From the NCBI GenBank assembly GCA_023386315.1, contig JAEWJZ010000006.1:1-26237 (forward strand): a stretch of DNA of 26,237 nucleotides. Direction: 5' to 3'. Position numbers and translations under genes: made by a program. Each line of letters starts with the position of its first letter. Position 1 is the stretch's first letter. This DNA is from Bacillota bacterium (GTDB taxonomy: Bacteria; Bacillota; Clostridia; Lachnospirales; Lachnospiraceae). The notes beneath the pieces were generated by a model. The model made no database searches and was not told the DNA's origin. It worked only from the letters and a program-made list of their open reading frames with translations. Shown piece by piece: positions 1 to 7,930 of the stretch.

Positions 1-124
1 TGCCTCCACCTTCCTTCAGATTCCATCTCACGGTGGACACCCTTGGTCTTGGCTGTATCCTTCCCACTACTAGGGCGGATTAGGGACTTTCACCCATTAG
101 AAACGTGCGCCGCAAGGCGCACAC
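1..124 (-). mobile_element. Group IIC intron, 5' end (partial, runs off window)
   Basis: Read on the minus strand, the sequence starts GTGTGCGCC at 124, fitting the group II 5' consensus GUGYG. It continues with a GTGCGCC/GGCGCAC hairpin, GGGTGAAAGTCCC, then AAGGGTGTCC and GGAATCTGAAGGAAG. These blocks follow the order of domain I in the Oceanobacillus iheyensis class C intron, from memory of that structure. The 5' splice boundary sits directly after the T-run of the pgcA terminator. Class C introns are known to insert just downstream of intrinsic terminators. The rest of the ribozyme and any intron-encoded reverse transcriptase lie outside the window, so it cannot be judged complete or active. 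Confidence 0.85.
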
Positions 125-162
125 AAAAAGAAGGATTTCCCGGAATGGAAATCCTTCTTTTT
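125..162 (-). terminator. Intrinsic terminator of pgcA
   Basis: Perfect 16-bp inverted repeat (arms 125-140 and 147-162, 6-nt loop). The stem has A-rich and T-rich ends, so it ends in TTTTT on the minus strand, six bases after the pgcA stop. The group II intron begins at the very next base. Confidence 0.93.
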
Positions 163-167
163 GTTAT

Positions 168-1904
168 TTATACCATCTGATCTACCATTGCCATAAGTGC
201 TTTTCCCAGCCTCGCAGATTTCTCTTCTGCATCAGCCATTGAGGTTCCCTTAATACCATAGTAGAACTTGATCTTGGGTTCTGTTCCGGAAGGTCTGACG
301 CATAACCACGCATCCTCTTCCAGTTCATAATAAAGCACATCAGAAGACGGTAATCCGGTGGACTTCACCGCTCCTGTTTCCATATTCTTTACCGTATCAG
401 CCTTATAATCTCTTGCTGAAAGAACTTTATATCCTCCAAACTCTACAGGCGTATTGCTTCTCATGGATTCCATAATCGTCCGGATCTTAGCCTGGCCTTC
501 AATGCCTTTTAACCCGATTGAGTTAACAGCATCTTTATAATATCCATATTTTTCATACATCGCGATCATGGCATCCCAGAGACTCATACCTTTTGTCTTA
601 TAATAGGCGGCAGCTTCACAGAGAGCAGCCGTTGCAGATATTGCATCTTTATCCCGGGCATAGGTGCCGATCAGGCATCCATAGCTTTCTTCCAGCCCAA
701 ACAGATAGGTTCCATAGCCGGTGGCCTCTTCCTTTAAGATCTGCTGTCCGATATATTTAAACCCGGTCAGCACCTCAATGAGTTCGCACCCATAAGACTT
801 TGCCACTGCATCCACCAGATTGGTTGTTACAATTGACTTTACCACCTGGCCGTCAGACGGAATGCTGCCTTTTTCCTGTCTCTGGCTTAATACGTACTCG
901 CAGAGGAGGGAACCGGACATATTGCCGGTGAGCGGAATGTACTCTCCTGATTTATAATCCTTTACATAAACTCCCAGGCGGTCTGCATCGGGATCGGTAG
1001 CTAAAACCAGATCCGCATCTTTTTCCTTTGCCAGGGAAAGGCCAAGTTTAAATGCTTCCTCTGCCTCTGGATTGGGATAGCTGACAGTAGGAAAATCTCC
1101 ATCTGGCAGTTCCTGCTCCGGTACCACATATACATGGGTAAAACCAAGCTCCTTTAAGACTCTTCTTGCCGGAACATTGCCTGTACCATGGAGAGGGGTA
1201 TAAACGATGGATAATTCATCCTTCATCTGATCAATTGCAGCCTGATTCATTACCTGGGCCTTTACCTGGGCAATGTAGGCATCATCCATAGACGCGCCTA
1301 TTATTTCATATTTATCTGTTGCAACAGCTTCTTGCCTTGTTATAGTCTTAACCGTAGAGATATCAGTTATCGCTAAAACCTCTGCAGTAACCCCCTGATC
1401 ATGAGGAGGGGTAAACTGCGCGCCATCCTCCCAGTAAACCTTATATCCGTTATATTCCGGAGGATTATGGCTGGCAGTAATATTCAGGCCTGCAATACAG
1501 CCCAGTTTCCGCACAGCAAACGAAAGCTCCGGAGTAGGACGCAGAGATTCAAACTTATACGCTTTGATTCCATTGGCAGCAAGTGTCAGTGCAGCTTCCT
1601 CTGCAAATTCCGGAGACATATGTCTGGAGTCATATGCTATGGCTACGCCCTTGTTGGCTCCACCTTGTTTTATGATATAATTCGCAAGACCCTGGGTTGC
1701 CTTTCTGACCACATAGATGTTCATGCGGTTAATGCCTGCTCCAATCACACCTCTTAAACCAGCGGTACCGAATTCCAGGTCCTGGTAGAAACGCTCTTTG
1801 ATCTCATTGTCATCATCTTTGATCCCTTGCAGTTCTTTTTTCGTTGCCTCATCAAAGTATGGATTTGACAGCCATTCTTCATAGATGCTTCTGTAATCTT
1901 TCAT
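168..1904 (-). CDS. pgcA: Phosphoglucomutase/phosphomannomutase (alpha-D-phosphohexomutase family)
   Basis: Cytosolic phosphosugar mutase interconverting hexose 1- and 6-phosphates to feed cell-envelope sugar synthesis. All four family signatures are visible in the 578-aa product: catalytic serine loop TASHNPPEYNG (Ser about 145), metal loop DPDADRLG (about 304-311), sugar-binding loop EESYG (about 405) and phosphate loop RPSGTEPK (about 537). The length matches the Bacillus PgcA type. The start at 1904 is chosen because AAGGGAG lies 10 nt upstream; an in-frame ATG at 1955 has no SD. A TATAAT at about 1944-1949 could be a -10 box, but no good -35 is visible. The gene follows a cotS-like gene on the same strand and ends in a strong terminator. 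Confidence 0.95.
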   Translation of the reverse strand: MKDYRSIYEEWLSNPYFDEATKKELQGIKDDDNEIKERFYQDLEFGTAGLRGVIGAGINRMNIYVVRKATQGLANYIIKQGGANKGVAIAYDSRHMSPEFAEEAALTLAANGIKAYKFESLRPTPELSFAVRKLGCIAGLNITASHNPPEYNGYKVYWEDGAQFTPPHDQGVTAEVLAITDISTVKTITRQEAVATDKYEIIGASMDDAYIAQVKAQVMNQAAIDQMKDELSIVYTPLHGTGNVPARRVLKELGFTHVYVVPEQELPDGDFPTVSYPNPEAEEAFKLGLSLAKEKDADLVLATDPDADRLGVYVKDYKSGEYIPLTGNMSGSLLCEYVLSQRQEKGSIPSDGQVVKSIVTTNLVDAVAKSYGCELIEVLTGFKYIGQQILKEEATGYGTYLFGLEESYGCLIGTYARDKDAISATAALCEAAAYYKTKGMSLWDAMIAMYEKYGYYKDAVNSIGLKGIEGQAKIRTIMESMRSNTPVEFGGYKVLSARDYKADTVKNMETGAVKSTGLPSSDVLYYELEEDAWLCVRPSGTEPKIKFYYGIKGTSMADAEEKSARLGKALMAMVDQMV

Positions 1905-1983
1905 AAGCAAAATGCTCCCTTCTCTCCACTTCATGTTACGGTTATTATAAATCATAACAAGGCAAAAAGAAAGCAGATTCCCA

Positions 1984-2961
1984 TTATTTTATTCTCGACA
2001 GGAAAAGATTCCGCATAGGCTGCTGAATCTCTAAATCCCTTAGTTTTTCAATATTTCTGGCCGGTATCCAGGCCTTATTGGCATTATAATAAAAGTTAAT
2101 CTGCTTCCAGTATTTTTCCGGATATAAAAACAGATAATACAGGCAGGTCCTGTCTGCACCTGATAAAGGAAGTACTTTCGTATAAGTATCAAGCATGGAC
2201 ATACCAAGCTTTAGATTCCAGTCATGCTTTTCCATGGCCTTCCTCATAAAATGGTAAAGATCCTCCATCTGCATACCTCTGTGCATCCGGTTAAACTCTA
2301 CAATCGCAACATCATGGGAACACATCAGAATATGATGCTGGTTTAGATCCCCATGACACAAATACCCCTCCCCAATCCCGCTTTCCTCACAAAAACCTGC
2401 AAGTCCTTTACAGGCTTCCATAGCCTGATCAAAAAATACGTCATAATTCCCCATGACACATAGTTCAAACTCAGACTTCTTTCTTTTACTGCGGATAAAA
2501 CTTCTTGCCCGAATCAGCTCCCTGTTGTGACGCTCCATCTCTTCAGCCGGCTGCTGCACCAGAATGGACCCTAAGTTCCATTCCTCTTTAAACTTTACCT
2601 TACGAAGCATTTTATGTAATAAAGCAATCCGTTCAATGGCGCAAAGCACCTCTTTGCTATCTTTTAAATTACATTCCCGGTCCGAATACCAGTTTTTAAC
2701 GATCCACCGGGTCCCATCCTCGGCACTGGAGAGAATTTCACCTTCTTTATTTCTGACGTAGCGATCCACACTCAAATGGCCGGTTTCTTCCAGTTGTAAA
2801 AATACCTGATCTTCAAATTCCAGGCGCTTTATGGTTCCTTTATATTCCCTCAGCAGCTTAAGCCCCTGATCTGTTTCACACAGCCAGGCGCCCCGGCCGC
2901 GTTTCACATCCAGAATATCAAGCTCATACTGCGAAAGCACCTCTGTGTATTTCTCGTTCAC
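1984..2961 (-). CDS. CotS-family spore coat protein
   Basis: A 325-aa protein of the CotS/YutH family, which has an aminoglycoside-phosphotransferase-like kinase fold and associates with the spore coat. The fold is recognised from HGDLNQHHIL (about 203-212) and the C-terminal block around MEDLYHFMRKAMEKH. The kinase pattern is degenerate: the Brenner motif HxDxxxxN ends in His, and the metal-binding Asp position reads IVEFN. It may therefore bind rather than phosphorylate (inference). The start is set to the GTG at 2961: GGAGGG lies 6 nt upstream of it but directly abuts the alternative GTG at 2967. A sigma-E-like promoter precedes the gene, which separates it from cca. Confidence 0.82.
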   Translation of the reverse strand: MNEKYTEVLSQYELDILDVKRGRGAWLCETDQGLKLLREYKGTIKRLEFEDQVFLQLEETGHLSVDRYVRNKEGEILSSAEDGTRWIVKNWYSDRECNLKDSKEVLCAIERIALLHKMLRKVKFKEEWNLGSILVQQPAEEMERHNRELIRARSFIRSKRKKSEFELCVMGNYDVFFDQAMEACKGLAGFCEESGIGEGYLCHGDLNQHHILMCSHDVAIVEFNRMHRGMQMEDLYHFMRKAMEKHDWNLKLGMSMLDTYTKVLPLSGADRTCLYYLFLYPEKYWKQINFYYNANKAWIPARNIEKLRDLEIQQPMRNLFLSRIK

Positions 2962-2998
2962 AACCACCCCTCCAACTCTTAGCTAATCAGCTACTTCT

Positions 2999-3027
2999 AG
3001 GGTATGAAGGGGCGGAAAAAAATATGC
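2999..3027 (-). promoter_or_regulatory. Sigma-E-type promoter of the cotS-like gene
   Basis: Minus strand -35 GCATATT (3027-3021), 14-nt spacer, -10 CATACCCT (3006-2999). Compared with the sporulation sigma-E consensus KMATATT / CATACAMT, the -35 is a full match and the -10 has one mismatch. The predicted start point is near 2992, about 20 nt before the SD. The -10 also fits the sigma-K pattern CATANNNTA, but there is no AC at the sigma-K -35 position. Confidence 0.68.
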
Positions 3028-3065
3028 AAACTCCAGGGGAAAGTTATCCATGCCTGGGCATGTTT

Positions 3066-4274
3066 TCAAGGGAGATCTTTAGAATAATTCAGAAGATACT
3101 CACGGTTGTTATTTTCCGGATTTTTTATGACTTCGTCAAATAATGCTTCCAGGATTTCCCCCATTTTAGGACCGGGTTTTATTCCTTCTTCCATCAGATC
3201 TCTTCCGGTAACTGCCATGTCCTTTAAGTGAATGCAGTCTCCGTCATTGATAATTTCCCCGGCATACTGTCTGACTGTTTTTAACTGTTCCAGATAAGGA
3301 CCGTTTAAGAATACATTCTGAAAGCTTAAAAGATCCTCAAATAAGGAAATCTTAATCCTGCTCATAGCCTTTCTGATTTCCGGTTTTAAAGTGGGAATTT
3401 CTGTCTTCCAAAGTCCGGTTAAGATTCTGACCTGATCCGTGGTATCATTATCCAGCTTCAGTTCCTTAAGAATTTCTGCTGCCTCCTTCTGGTCTAAGAA
3501 ACGTAAGAATCCTGACCAGCGTACATGCTTGCTGGAAGGCAGCCGCTTAAGCTTTTCAAGTTCAAAAAGTCCTCTTTCTGCAGTGGAAAAATGTTCCGAA
3601 ACGTAAGGTGCAATTCCGCTTTCAAATACAGCCTTCATCTGTTCCGGATAGTCAGAAAGAAGGAGCTTTGTCAGTTCCACAGCAATCCGCTCCTTACTGA
3701 CTTTTTCCATATTCGGTGCGATGGCAGTAATGGCTTTATTCGTTTCTTCTTCAATGCGAAATCCAAGCTGTGCAGAAAAACGGATTGCCCGCAGAATCCT
3801 TAAAGCATCTTCATGAAACCGGTCCATGGGATTTCCCACACAGCGGATGATTCCTGCGCTTAAATCCATAGCTCCTCCGAAAGCATCTACCAGCCCATCT
3901 CTTTCACTGTATGCCATTGCATTGATAGTAAAATCCCTCCGTTTTAAATCTTCCAGCAGATTTCCGGTAAATTCCACAGACTTTGGGTGCCTGCCATCCT
4001 CATATTCTCCATCAATGCGGTAGGTCGTCACTTCATAGGCTTCATGCTCCATCAGCACGGTTACTGTACCGTGCAAAATTCCAGTATCGACCGTTCTTAA
4101 AAAAATTTGCTTTACCTGTTCTGGTTTTGCCGAGGTGGTGATGTCCCAGTCCTTTGGTACCCGTCCAAGCAGGCTGTCCCTTACACATCCACCCACCGCA
4201 TAGGCTTCAAATCCATGGGTATTCAGTTGTTTTATGATCTTTCCTGCTGCATCTGGTACCTGAATTGTTATCAC
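3066..4274 (-). CDS. cca: CCA tRNA nucleotidyltransferase (class II)
   Basis: Adds or repairs the 3' CCA of tRNAs from CTP and ATP. The 402-aa protein has the class II head: GGCVRDSLLG (motif A, about 28-37), the catalytic DWD about 42-44, RRDFTINAMAY (motif B, about 112-122), and EDALRILRAIRF (motif D, about 155-166), followed by the RNA-binding helical domain. The GTG start at 4274 is supported by AGGAGGG 6 nt upstream; the ATG inside that spacer meets a stop after two codons. It lies 31 nt after proS on the same strand and probably shares its transcript, coupling tRNA end maturation with prolyl charging. A poly(A) polymerase assignment is possible within the family but less likely at this length. 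Confidence 0.92.
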   Translation of the reverse strand: MITIQVPDAAGKIIKQLNTHGFEAYAVGGCVRDSLLGRVPKDWDITTSAKPEQVKQIFLRTVDTGILHGTVTVLMEHEAYEVTTYRIDGEYEDGRHPKSVEFTGNLLEDLKRRDFTINAMAYSERDGLVDAFGGAMDLSAGIIRCVGNPMDRFHEDALRILRAIRFSAQLGFRIEEETNKAITAIAPNMEKVSKERIAVELTKLLLSDYPEQMKAVFESGIAPYVSEHFSTAERGLFELEKLKRLPSSKHVRWSGFLRFLDQKEAAEILKELKLDNDTTDQVRILTGLWKTEIPTLKPEIRKAMSRIKISLFEDLLSFQNVFLNGPYLEQLKTVRQYAGEIINDGDCIHLKDMAVTGRDLMEEGIKPGPKMGEILEALFDEVIKNPENNNREYLLNYSKDLP

Positions 4275-4305
4275 TGCATTCCCTCCTGCATCTCTTATTT
4301 CCTGA

Positions 4306-5739
4306 TTAATATGCTCTGCCCCAGTAAACCATCTTAACTGCCGGCTTGCCGCAGCAAATACAGGTATCGGACAGATGGTCCTGCTTAAATGGCATACATC
4401 TTGATGTTGCGCCTGTAAGCTCCTTGATCTTATCCTCGCATTCCTGGCATCCGCACCACATAGCCTTTACAAAGCCTGGCTTTTCTTCCACGGTTTTCAC
4501 AAAGGTGTCCATATCCACAGCCTCATAAGTATGGGCATCCCGGTGGGCACGGGCACGGTCAAGCATGTTGCTTTGAATGGAGCTTAAAAGCTCTCCTACT
4601 TTTTCATTTAATTCATCTAAGGATACTGTTAATTTTTCATGAGTATCGCGGCGGACAAGAACAGCCTGATTTTCAGCAATATCTCTCGGTCCGATCTCAA
4701 CACGCACCGGAATTCCACGCATCTCGGATTCGCTGAACTTCCAGCCTGGACTCTTATCAGAATCATCTACTTTTACCTTATAATTAGAAAGAACTTTCTT
4801 TAATTCATATGCTTTCTCCAGAACGCCTTCCTTCTGCTGCTGCACAGGAACGATCATTACCTGAACCGGAGCAATTCTTGGAGGAAGCACAAGTCCGTTG
4901 TCATCTCCATGGACCATAATAATACCGCCGATCAGTCTGGTACTTAATCCCCATGAGGTCTGGTGTACGTACTGGAGCTTATTTTCCTTATCAGAATACT
5001 GGATCTCAAAAGCCTTTGCAAATCCGCTTCCGAAGTTATGGCTGGTTCCGGACTGAAGCGCTTTTCCATCATGCATCAGGGCCTCAATGGTATAAGTAGC
5101 CTCTGCTCCCGCAAATTTCTCCTTATCCGTTTTCTGACCGCGAATAACTGGCATTGCAAGCACTTCTTCACAAAAATCTGCATATAAGTTAAGCATCATT
5201 TCTGTTCTTTCAGCTGCTTCTTCAGCTGTGGCATGGGCCGTGTGCCCTTCCTGCCATAAGAACTCTCTGGAACGAAGAAATGGCCTGGTTGTCTTTTCCC
5301 AGCGTACTACGGAGCACCACTGGTTATAAACTTTAGGAAGATCCCGGTAAGACTGAATCTCTCTGGAATAAAAATCACAGAATAAAGTTTCAGATGTAGG
5401 TCTTACACAGAGCCTTTCCTGCAATGGCTCAAGTCCGCCGTGGGTAACCCATGCTACTTCCGGAGCAAATCCTTCCACATGGTCTTTTTCCTTTTCTAAT
5501 AAACTTTCCGGAATGAACATAGGCATATATACATTCTCCACGCCCGTCTCCTTGAATCTGGAGTCCAGCTCCTTCTGAATGTTCTCCCAGATAGCATAGC
5601 CTGCAGGTTTAATCACCATACAGCCTTTTACACTGGAGTAATCGATTAATTCTGCTTTTTTAACTACATCTGTGTACCACTGTGCGAAATCAACATCCAT
5701 GGATGTGATCGCTTCTACTAATTTCTTGTCCTTAGCCAT
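4306..5739 (-). CDS. proS: Prolyl-tRNA synthetase, archaeal/eukaryotic-type (ProS3)
   Basis: Charges tRNA-Pro with proline. The 477-aa product shows class II motif 1 around [16 protein letters not shown], motif 2 [20 protein letters not shown] and motif 3 near [18 protein letters not shown]. The anticodon-binding domain follows, then a Cys-rich C-terminal domain ([18 protein letters not shown], ending WGRAY). That C-terminus, and the lack of an editing insertion, mark the short archaeal-like type rather than the long bacterial ProRS. The start is the ATG at 5739, with AAAGGAG 7 nt upstream. An in-frame upstream ATG at 5808 lies inside the tandem repeat and would add 23 repeat-encoded residues. 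Expression is controlled by the T-box leader at 5949-6201. Confidence 0.95.
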   Translation of the reverse strand: MAKDKKLVEAITSMDVDFAQWYTDVVKKAELIDYSSVKGCMVIKPAGYAIWENIQKELDSRFKETGVENVYMPMFIPESLLEKEKDHVEGFAPEVAWVTHGGLEPLQERLCVRPTSETLFCDFYSREIQSYRDLPKVYNQWCSVVRWEKTTRPFLRSREFLWQEGHTAHATAEEAAERTEMMLNLYADFCEEVLAMPVIRGQKTDKEKFAGAEATYTIEALMHDGKALQSGTSHNFGSGFAKAFEIQYSDKENKLQYVHQTSWGLSTRLIGGIIMVHGDDNGLVLPPRIAPVQVMIVPVQQQKEGVLEKAYELKKVLSNYKVKVDDSDKSPGWKFSESEMRGIPVRVEIGPRDIAENQAVLVRRDTHEKLTVSLDELNEKVGELLSSIQSNMLDRARAHRDAHTYEAVDMDTFVKTVEEKPGFVKAMWCGCQECEDKIKELTGATSRCMPFKQDHLSDTCICCGKPAVKMVYWGRAY

Positions 5740-5751
5740 GATAAAACTCCT

Positions 5752-5948
5752 TTCATTATTCCTGCCCATGTTCTTTGGGCATAGAGGGATACCCGAAGGG
5801 TATTTCATTATTCCTGCCCATGTTTTTTGGGCATAAAGGGATACCCGAAGGGTATTTCATTATTCCTGCCCATGTTTTTTGGGCATAAAGGGATACCCGA
5901 AGGGTATTTCATTATTCCTGCCCATGTTCTTTGGGCATAGAGGGATAC
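5752..5948 (-). repeat. 52-bp tandem repeat, 3.8 copies, in the proS leader
   Basis: Copies lie at 5752-5803, 5804-5855, 5856-5907 and 5908-5948 (partial). Copies 1 and 4 match each other where they overlap; copies 2 and 3 are identical and differ from them at two positions. In RNA sense each full unit holds two hairpins, TGCCCA/TGGGCA (7-nt loop) and ATACCC/GGGTAT (3-nt loop), plus AGGAATAATGAAA. The array starts right after the T-run of the T-box terminator and ends just before the proS SD, so it is transcribed only in read-through (charging-deficient) mRNA. A 52-nt period is not a multiple of three, which argues against a protein repeat. Confidence 0.95.
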
Positions 5949-5990
5949 AAAAAGAGCCATCCAATCCCCAGAAAAGGGACCGAACAGCTC
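5949..5990 (-). terminator. T-box terminator of the proS leader
   Basis: A 15-bp stem with G-U pairs (arm beginning GAGCTGTTCGG at 5990, partner ending TGGCTC at 5954) is followed by TTTTT at 5953-5949. It starts at the 3' edge of the T-box, so terminator and antiterminator compete, as in other T-box leaders. Confidence 0.88.
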
Positions 5991-6201
5991 GGCGGTGCCA
6001 CCCAATTTAGCCGCTGCTTTCATGCGGCTCACTTTTAATCCGATAACGCCGGACAAGCGCCGCAGTTTACTGCGGGACTCCGAGGCAGGTTGGGTCATGA
6101 GTGGTATAAAGGCTTTTCAGCTAAGGGCCTTCTCTCTGGAATACATCATCACTTATTAATCCTCTTCAACGTCGTATTTACTATTGTTTTTATAGATCGT
6201 A
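5949..6201 (-). promoter_or_regulatory. T-box riboswitch leader of proS
   Basis: Minus strand order: GAAGAGGA and CCAGAGAGAAGG stem I elements, a likely specifier CCC (6094-6092, Pro) followed by AACCTGCCTCGGAG, a stem CCGCAG/CTGCGG, then the T-box GGGTGGCACCGCC (6003-5991), followed by a terminator. T-boxes read uncharged tRNA: the specifier pairs with the anticodon and UGGN with the tRNA NCCA end, stabilising the antiterminator. The specifier choice is inferred from its position relative to the 3' flank. The UGGC form predicts G at the discriminator base. Confidence 0.9.
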
Positions 6202-6207
6202 TGGTTG

Positions 6208-6236
6208 ATTTTACGTTATTTACAAATGTTTGTCAA
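6208..6236 (-). promoter_or_regulatory. Vegetative promoter of the proS leader
   Basis: TTGACA (6236-6231), 17-nt spacer, TAAAAT (6213-6208): a near-perfect sigma-A promoter with transcription predicted to start near 6201, at the head of the T-box leader. Confidence 0.88.
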
Positions 6237-6267
6237 GAGGCGGACAGTTCATTTTCCCAGACATTTC

Positions 6268-7359
6268 CTATAAAAGTGCCTCAAAAGCCCGTACAGCAGC
6301 TTCCATAATTCCATCCGGAAATTCATAGGCAGCTGTATGAAGACCCGGACAGTTCTCTCCTGCCCCCACACCGAAAAACATACCGGGAGATTTCATTAAA
6401 TACCAGCCAAAGTCTTCAGACCACCGAAACGGCACATCTTCTTCCAGATAAGGAACTTTGTTTTCCTCAAATCTTCGTTTACAGGCCTCAGCCATATCAG
6501 ATTCGTTGTATGTATCCGGGAATTCATCAAGAATCCGGTACTGAAACTTTAATCCGCCCTCAACCGCACGTTTTTCAGCCAGAGAAAGTATGGAAGACTG
6601 AAACCGGTTAAGTTCTGACAGACGTTCTGCGCGAATGGTTATTGCCAGCTTCCCGTCAGAAGGAGATACGCCGAAGTTCTCTCCCCCTGCCTTCACTTCT
6701 ATAATCGTTGCAAGCACTGTGCCATGAGAACCAGCCTTTTCTGTCAGTGATGGAAGACTGCTGATTAACTCAGCGATCAGCCAGGAAGGATTGATTCCCT
6801 CCTCCGGATAGGCAGCATGGCACTGCCTGCCTTCAAAGTTGAGAATAAGTCCTCTGGAAGCACATGCAAAGGTTCCCTTTATTACCACTGCCATTCCGGC
6901 GGGATACCCGGGAAGATTATGAAATCCATAAATCTCACGGATTCCCTTTTCCTCCAGAAGTCTGCTGCAGACTTTGGCCCCCTGTCCGGTTTCCTCTGCC
7001 GGCTGAAAAACAGCATATATATTACTACCGGTCTTTTTCCCCTCCAGAAGAAGGCACAATCCCGCTAATACAGCGCTGTGTCCGTCGTGTCCGCAGCCAT
7101 GAAAAAGCCGGTTATCCTCCCCCATCACTGCATCCGTGTCTGCCCGGAATGCCTTGCTGGTCCATGCTCCCTCCTCCTCATGTACGGCATAGAACCAAGT
7201 ATCACAATCTACAATGGTAAGAGAAGTCCGGTCTTTTAAAAATTCTTTCAACCGCTTCATGGTTTCCTTCTCTGCTCCCGATTTTTCCGGACAACTGTGA
7301 AGCTCTTTTCTCAACATTTTTATCTCACTGATTATCTGTTCATATGTATTATATTTCAC
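6268..7359 (-). CDS. M20-family amidohydrolase (N-acyl amino acid / hippurate hydrolase-like)
   Basis: A 363-aa metal-dependent hydrolase of the M20D group, which removes acyl groups from N-acylated amino acids or related amides; the substrate cannot be read from sequence. Metal-ligand motifs are in order: GCGHDGHSAVL, QPAEETGQGAK with the catalytic Glu pair, FHNLPGYPAGM, and a C-terminal GLHTAAYEFPD. Between them lies the dimerisation lid, starting near GRQCHAAYPEEG. The start is a GTG at 7359 with GAGAGG 5 nt upstream. It overlaps the end of the HD-domain gene by 11 nt, implying translational coupling in the ytvI operon. No clear terminator is visible before the proS promoter. Confidence 0.87.
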   Translation of the reverse strand: MKYNTYEQIISEIKMLRKELHSCPEKSGAEKETMKRLKEFLKDRTSLTIVDCDTWFYAVHEEEGAWTSKAFRADTDAVMGEDNRLFHGCGHDGHSAVLAGLCLLLEGKKTGSNIYAVFQPAEETGQGAKVCSRLLEEKGIREIYGFHNLPGYPAGMAVVIKGTFACASRGLILNFEGRQCHAAYPEEGINPSWLIAELISSLPSLTEKAGSHGTVLATIIEVKAGGENFGVSPSDGKLAITIRAERLSELNRFQSSILSLAEKRAVEGGLKFQYRILDEFPDTYNESDMAEACKRRFEENKVPYLEEDVPFRWSEDFGWYLMKSPGMFFGVGAGENCPGLHTAAYEFPDGIMEAAVRAFEALL

Positions 7360-7930
7360 GTTGGCCTCTCACTTCCTCCTCCATTATCTTTAACGTATGC
7401 TCTCTTACTTTGTCACGGAGCTGCTGTGTCTTTTCAAAATGTCCGCAGACTTCATTCCCATAGGTTAAATTAAGCTCGTATTCCAGAGGCAGCCACGTTT
7501 CAGGACCTGCTTCATTATGCTGTATTAACGTTTCGGTCTTATCAAGCGCCTTTACAAGAATTGCTTCCTCCGAAGTAAGATCCGACAGTTCTTTAAACAT
7601 TGCCAGATAACCCGAAGCGAGGCAACCGGGCAGTTTTTCCAAAAGCGTCTCAATGGCACCGGCTTCTGTCTTTTCATCTGCCTCCGTTTTAAGAAAAGCC
7701 GGAATATCTCCCGTCAAAGCCTCTCCCCAGTCATGAATCAGGCACATGCGTATAACCTTATTCATATCAAGCTCCGGAAAATCCTCTTCCATCAGCATAG
7801 CCAGCACAGCCAGCCGCCAGCTGTGCTCTGCCACACTTTCCTGCCTTCCGTTTGTCGACCAGTTATGGCGGGTATTACATTTTAATTTTTCCAGTATTCC
7901 TAAAAATTCTATCAGCTGATCCGGATTCAT
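7349..7930 (-). CDS. HD-domain protein, YfbR/HDDC2-like 5'-deoxynucleotidase
   Basis: A 193-aa HD-superfamily protein. The metal site is visible as Arg-His near 21-22, VAEHSWRLAV (His about 36) and the HD pair in LIHDWGEALTGDIP (about 68). This spacing and the EALTGD motif fit the HD_3 group, which includes E. coli YfbR (dNMP 5'-nucleotidase). A nucleotide phosphohydrolase role is therefore likely, although substrate is not proven. The ATG at 7930 overlaps the stop of the upstream ytvI-like gene as ATGA, and its own 3' end overlaps the amidohydrolase, so the three genes form one tightly packed operon. Confidence 0.85.
   Translation of the reverse strand: MNPDQLIEFLGILEKLKCNTRHNWSTNGRQESVAEHSWRLAVLAMLMEEDFPELDMNKVIRMCLIHDWGEALTGDIPAFLKTEADEKTEAGAIETLLEKLPGCLASGYLAMFKELSDLTSEEAILVKALDKTETLIQHNEAGPETWLPLEYELNLTYGNEVCGHFEKTQQLRDKVREHTLKIMEEEVRGQREI

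Noticed and set aside
1..124. rRNA fragment at the left edge
   Set aside because: The blocks match group IIC intron domain I rather than any rRNA segment, and the position after a terminator fits the intron.
3049..3062. Palindrome CATGCC/GGCATG after cca as terminator
   Set aside because: The loop would be only 2 nt and no T-run follows.
5752..5948. CRISPR array
   Set aside because: The units are directly adjacent 52-bp copies with no variable spacers and no cas genes nearby.
5808..6098. 96-aa ORF on the minus strand over the T-box and repeats
   Set aside because: It reads through the T-box terminator and repeat units; period 52 breaks the frame between copies, there is no SD, and the RNA structure explains the sequence.
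6864..7220. 118-aa plus-strand ORF inside the amidohydrolase gene
   Set aside because: Antisense shadow of a well-supported M20 gene, with no SD or recognisable protein pattern.
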